Positions 59,422 through 64,000 of a DNA stretch of 64,000 nt are shown one piece after another. Under the pieces are notes generated by a model that ran no database searches, was not told the origin of the DNA, and worked only from the letters and a program-made list of their open reading frames with translations. Both the position numbers and the translations under genes were made by a program. Source of the DNA: Corylus avellana (Eukaryota > Streptophyta > Magnoliopsida > Fagales > Betulaceae); contig NC_081541.1 of assembly GCF_901000735.1 (NCBI RefSeq), forward strand, positions 44,936,383-45,000,382. Direction: 5' to 3'. The number at the start of each line of letters is the position of its first letter. Positions within the stretch are counted from its first letter, which is position 1.

Positions 59422-60213
59422 TTAAACGTACATGTGCTTTTAACATGTTTTTTTAATTAACTTAATGTGCTTTTAATCAAATGGAAGAATGGCATTGTCA
59501 CGTTAGCATACTAGGATGTGATTAAGAAAGAGAGAGATAATTGTGGGATGTTATTGAAAACAAGTGAAAAACGAAAATACTTCACAAAAAAGAAATAAAA
59601 ACGAAATAGACATTAAAAATTGTTTCCAATTAGAATTTTAGGCAACTTCACAAGGGTGCGTTTGAGATTATGATTTTATTATAGATAAAAAGTGTGATTT
59701 TAAATAAAATTGTAGAAAATAGAATTTTGGAATTGGGTTTTTAAAAAATTATGATTTGAAAATATAAAAAATCAGCATTTTTAAAAAGGAGGAAATGCGG
59801 TGCTTTTTTGAAAATGCAAAACTTTAAAAATTAAACTGCGATTTGCCAAACATTTAACTATATTTTTCAAATCACTATTTTTAGATCCTACTTTTTAAAA
59901 TTGCAAAATCAGTACCCTAAGCCGTATAAAGCAACACAAAATAAGAGTTATAGTGACGGAGCTGGGGGTGGCCCTACCCAACACAAGGAAAAAAAAATTA
60001 TAAGGAAAAAAAAAATTGTAAGGTAAAAATAAAAATTATAAGGTAGTAATCTTTTGTGGTAAGATTTGAATTATGTACGTATCTCATGCATTCAAATCTC
60101 TTTGTATCTATAGACAATCATAATTATAAATATAACACTGTCATACTTATTGATCTTCTCAGCAGCAAATACACCAAACATAGTTGCATTGAATCAACCT
60201 TTAAAAAAAAAAA

Positions 60214-62055
60214 AAAAAAGGAAAAATATAAAAAAGCCCTCCAAACTACCAGCCGTTTTCAATTTAGCCCCCTAATGTTCCAAAAGTGATAAAGTAACCT
60301 CTCAAACTACCAAACTATTGCATTTTGGTCACTCCGTTAATCAAAACTGTCAGTTTGGCTGGAAACTGCAAAACGACATCGTTTTGTTACGGGGTAAGTT
60401 ACTACAATGCCCTTTTATGAAAAAAAAAAAAAAAATTGGGAAAAATATATAAAAGCCCTTCAAATTACCAGCCATTTTCATTTTAGCCCCCTAATGTTCA
60501 GAAAGTAATAAAGTAGTCCACAAACTACCAAACAGTTACAATTTGACCACTCTATTAGTCATTACCAGCAAATATGATGAAAAATTTAAAACTACGTCGT
60601 TTTGGCAAAGGTAAGTTACCAAAATGCCCTATTTTGGAAAAAAAAATATATCATATTAAAACAAGCAAGCAAAATAGAGCCGTTTTGCTTGAAATTAGGA
60701 TTTCCTTACACTTACCAAAACGGAACCGTTTTGGTAAGTGCTTGGAATTAAAAGAAAAAACTCTAGACCCCACGCAGGTGACCCACGAAAAACCCCCCAA
60801 CCCCAGTTTATCCCTCTACCCAAAACCACCGGCCACCACGTCGTTCTATCTCCGGTAGCCTGTAAATCTTACCCATAACTCAATATTTTTATTGTATTTC
60901 ATGGTATAGCTGTCGGATCGGTGTTGTTTATCTGCTAACGTGGTTTTTTTGTTTGATTTTTACAATGGGTAAGAATTTTTCGGTGGCGCTTCGTAGCCAT
61001 TGGATGGTGTGGCCGGCGGTGATGGATGGTGGTGGCAGGGGTAGCTGGTTTTGAGAGAGAGAGAGACAGAGGGGCGTTGCGTTTTTTTCACTTGAGGGAG
61101 AAGGTTGCTGAAGATAGAACAACGTGGTGGCCGGCGGTTTGGGGGAGAGAGATAAACTGGGGTTTGAGGTTTTTTCTGTGTGGGATCTAAGGTTTTTTCT
61201 TTTTATTCCTAACACTTACCAAAACGGCGCCATTTTGGTAAGTGTAAGGAAACCCTAATTTCAAGCAAAACGGCACCGTTTTGCGTGCTTGTTTTAATAT
61301 AATTTTTTTTTTCTAAAAGGGTATTTTAGTAACTTACCCTTGTCAAAACGACGTAGTTTTGAATTTTTCATCATATTTAACAGTAATGACTAACGGAATG
61401 GCCAAATTGCAATTGTTTGGTAGTTGTAGGCTACTTTATCATTTTCTGAACATTAGGGAGCTAAAATGAAAACGGCTGGTAGTTTGGAGGACTTTTTTAT
61501 ATTTTTCCAAATTTTTTTTTTTTTTTTCATAAAAGGGCATTGTAGTAACTTACCCGTAACAAAACGACGTTGTTTTACAATTTCCGTCCAAACTGACGGT
61601 TTTGACTAACGGATCCGTTCAAAATGACACGTCAATATTTATTGACGTGTCTAATTTTAGCGCGTGTCTAACATTTATTGGCGTGTCTAATTTTAGCGCG
61701 TCAATAAATATTTAAATATTAAATTATTTAAATAAAATTTTTAAAAATTAAATTGAATTTAAATTTCCTGACGTGTTGAATGTAACACATCAATAAATAT
61801 TGACGTGGCATATTTAACACGTCAAAAAAAAAAAATTGTTGACGTGCCACTTTTGGCACGTCAATAATTACTGACGTGGCAAAATTTGGTTACTGTTTGG
61901 CACGTTATAAACCATCTTTTTTTTTTGTAGTGAGAGTGGCCTAAATGCAATAGTTTGGTGGTTTGGGGGCTACTTTATCACTTTTGGAACATTAGAGGGC
62001 TAAATTGAAAACGGCTGGTAATTTGGGGGGTTTTTTTTTTATATTTTTCCAAAAA
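60214..62055. mobile_element. Large long-TIR element, nested
   Basis: Outer inverted repeats: GAAAAATATAAAAAAGCCCT and CCAAACTACCAGCCGTTTTC at the left are mirrored by GAAAACGGCTGGTAATTTGG and the terminal ATATTTTTCC at the right. A second, complete pair of the same family lies inside at about 60437-61510 (GTTCAGAAAGTAATAAAGTA against TACTTTATCATTTTCTGAAC). So one long-TIR element appears to sit within, or duplicate, another. The arms carry repeated near-palindromic AAAACGACRTCGTTTT words. No transposase is seen. Frames at 60574-60858 and 60928-61215 are mirror images of the arms. Confidence 0.75.
61611..61932. mobile_element. CACTA-type fragment nested in the long-TIR element
   Basis: The right end reads, on the - strand, CACTACAAAAAAAAAGATGG, the classic CACTA (En/Spm) terminus. 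The body holds many subterminal TGACGTG/CACGTCA repeats. It interrupts the right outer arm: AACGGA before it and TGGCCTAAATGCAATAG after it are contiguous in the left arm. The left CACTA end is not visible, so the copy is truncated or rearranged. Confidence 0.6.
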
Positions 62056-62241
62056 AAAAAAAGAAATCATCACTTTTTCCCAACACTTTTTTTCAAATTC
62101 TTTTTTCCAAATGATCTAGTCCATTCAATAAATAAATAGATTTATATTTTTTTTTTCTTAAATGAATGTGGGTCCAGATCATTTGAGAGAGGGGATTTAG
62201 AAAAAAGTGTTGGGATGCCTAGCGATAGTATACTCGTATAA

Positions 62242-62249
62242 GAATATTC
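62242..62249 (+). promoter_or_regulatory. P1BS-like element of PAP unit E
   Basis: GAATATTC matches GNATATNC and is a perfect palindrome. It lies 137 bases before the ATG, at the position equivalent to 52080-52087, followed by the same ATAAATATT. Confidence 0.4.
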
Positions 62250-62385
62250 CTTTTTGTACTCTCCATAAATATTGGATTCATAACCACATTATTTTCCCAG
62301 CTGAAAAATCTGCATTATCATTATCATTCTCATAATTCTTTTTATTCAAATTCGAAGATATTCCAAAGAGTTTTGCAGCTTTCTC

Positions 62386-64000
62386 ATGGAGCCCAGCAAT
62401 TCCTGTTGGGTTTCCAGATTCTTCATCATATTACTCACTTTCCTTCTTAATCCTTCTCCTTCTTCGTCATGGTCGTTGCACCCTTCACATATACACTCCA
62501 TGGCCACGCACAGAAACCACACAGCAATCTCAGATTTTCGGCTCTTAAATAGAAGAACATTGATGGAGTGCTCCAACGTCACAGACCCTTCTATCAAAAT
62601 CAAAGTTAGTCGGAAATCCAACCTTGTAGATGAAGAATATCTCACTGTTACCGTTAGCAGAGTTTTGCATCCTTCAGAGACTGACTGGGTCGCCATGATT
62701 TCACCTTCTCATTCTAAGTAAGATATATATAATTTTTTTAACCAAAAAAAAAAAAAAAATTTACTTTCCTCTAAGTGATTTTTTTTTTTCTTCCTCCATT
62801 TAATTGTTTATTCTCTTTTCTTGAAAATGCAGCGTAGAAAGTTGTCAGGACTATTCTTATGGTTATATTCAAACTGGCGATTTTGACGATCTTCCTTTAC
62901 TTTGCCATTATCCTGTCAAGGTAAACACAATATATAGTAATTTGTTTCTTCAATGGTTATTTAATGCAATTTTTATTAAAAAAAAAAAAAAAAGAATTAC
63001 TTTAAAACAAATGAAGCAGCATGATCAACAGCATGCATGCCTTATCTATACAATTATACCATGTTAGACCCTCAAGTTTGGTTACTTATTAAGTGTCCTA
63101 TAAGTTTTTTATTAAGTGAGATTAGGCTTTATAAGTAATTTTAGAAATATTCAGTTAATTAAATTTCTAGAGTACTTTATTTTTGCCCATTTCTTTGTTT
63201 AATTTTCTAGGATGATCAAATATGTTCTTGAATTCTATTTTACAATGCAACAAAGTTGTTAGAGATGCTATAATTTTTATTATCGATTCTCTTTAAATTG
63301 AAGTAACAATTCACGTGACAATCAGTCACTAAATAATTAAATTTTGTTGATTAATTTTTTTATTTATGAAACGTTTCCTACTTTTAACTTTAGAGTACTT
63401 TAGAATCTTACAGCAGAAATCGGTATTTAGGTGTCGAGGAGAAGAGTTTGAATTTTATTATTCCAATCCGCATACGTCTAAGTGATGAGACTTTTTTATT
63501 AGAACTCTCACTCCGCAGTATTAATTAAATGATTAAATTCATTATTTCTTATCTATTTAAGCTTTTTGGGATATTCGGAGTTCTATATTTGCTTATAAAG
63601 AATATGAATAATATCATAGATCAATCTTAATATATATATATATATATATATATAATTTGCAGGCGATGTTCGTGAGTAAAGATCCAGACTATCTGAGTTG
63701 CAAGAAGAAGCATCACAAGAAAAGTAGGAAGAGTAAAAGTGTGGTGACCAGCTGCACAGGGAAGTTAACATTTCATGTCATTAACATCAGAACCGACATC
63801 GAATTCGTCTTCTTTGGCGGGGGATTTGATACGCCTTGCGTTTTGGCAAGATCACACCGCATCAATTTTGTCAATCCGAAGAAGCCTTTATATGGACATA
63901 TCTCAAGTATAGATTCAACTGGAACCTCGGTGAGTCCACCATCTTTACTGAGATTTCCATTAATAAAAGAAAAGATAATAGAAAAAGAGTGGCGAGTGCG
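62386..64000 (+). CDS. Purple acid phosphatase array unit E, partial (exons 1-3)
   Basis: The gene runs off the window. Exons visible: 62386-62717, 62833-62920 and 63663-63929, with intron 3 starting at 63930. Exon 1 gives a signal peptide and NHTAISDFRLLNRRTLMECS, nearly the same as unit D. Exon 2 has a unit-specific start (CQDYSYGYIQTGDFDDLPLL). Exon 3 carries the basic loop CKKKHHKKSRKSKS, again without the two inner Cys, then HVINIRTDIEFVFFGGGFDT. Phases match the other units exactly. Whether exons 4-13 exist cannot be seen here. Confidence 0.85.

Noticed and set aside
60574..61215. Frames of 94-95 codons on opposite strands
   Set aside because: They are mirror images produced by the two arms of the inverted-repeat element.

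Overview
This is a piece of a flowering-plant (eudicot) nuclear genome. It is AT-rich, its genes are intron-rich, and it is crowded with small DNA transposons (MITEs), SINEs and retroposon fragments. The gene families present (dirigent, GRAS/SCL3, trichome-birefringence-like, early nodulin-like, plant purple acid phosphatase) are all typical of land plants. Two runs of exactly 100 N show that this is a scaffolded draft assembly. I cannot name the species. Layout, left half: 1-5.3 kb is intergenic and mobile-element-rich, with two adjacent 9-bp-TSD elements, a SINE, a retroposon and a perfect 120-bp palindrome. A five-exon TBL/DUF231 gene lies at 5.4-8.9 kb (+). Three dirigent genes follow on the + strand at 10.2, 12.1 and 15.5 kb; the third has a frameshift in its signal peptide. 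An intronless SCL3-type GRAS regulator lies on the - strand at 16.6-17.9 kb. From 22.1 to 29.6 kb a 2.7-kb segment occurs twice in direct orientation. Between the copies, bounded by both N gaps, sits an inverted near-identical copy of the second dirigent locus. I read this as unmerged haplotype contigs rather than true biology. A shrunken Ty1/copia element lies at 29.9-30.95 kb. Layout, right half: from 31 kb to the end is a tandem array of purple acid phosphatase genes of the PAP1/24/27 (nucleotide pyrophosphatase/phosphodiesterase-like) clade, all on the + strand. Unit A (31.2-39.1 kb), unit B (41.0-47.9 kb) and unit D (52.2-58.3 kb) each have the same 13-exon structure. Unit C (49.8-50.4 kb) has only exons 1-2. 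Unit E (from 62.4 kb) runs off the window after exon 3. Intron 2 of unit A is 3.6 kb long and holds a foldback element filled with an 11-bp GC-rich minisatellite, plus a complete two-exon early-nodulin-like gene on the opposite strand. How the genes work together: most encoded proteins are predicted to be secreted or wall-associated (TBL polysaccharide acetylation in the Golgi, dirigent proteins and PAPs in the apoplast, a GPI-anchored ENODL). There is no sign of an operon or a coordinated pathway; the clusters are products of local duplication. The most interesting signals are a paired cysteine loss with a basic patch in PAP units D/E, a stop-codon loss that gives one dirigent protein a hydrophobic tail, the minisatellite foldback element, and the gene nested in an intron. 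All exon borders come from reading splice sites and comparing paralogues by eye; no alignment program was run.
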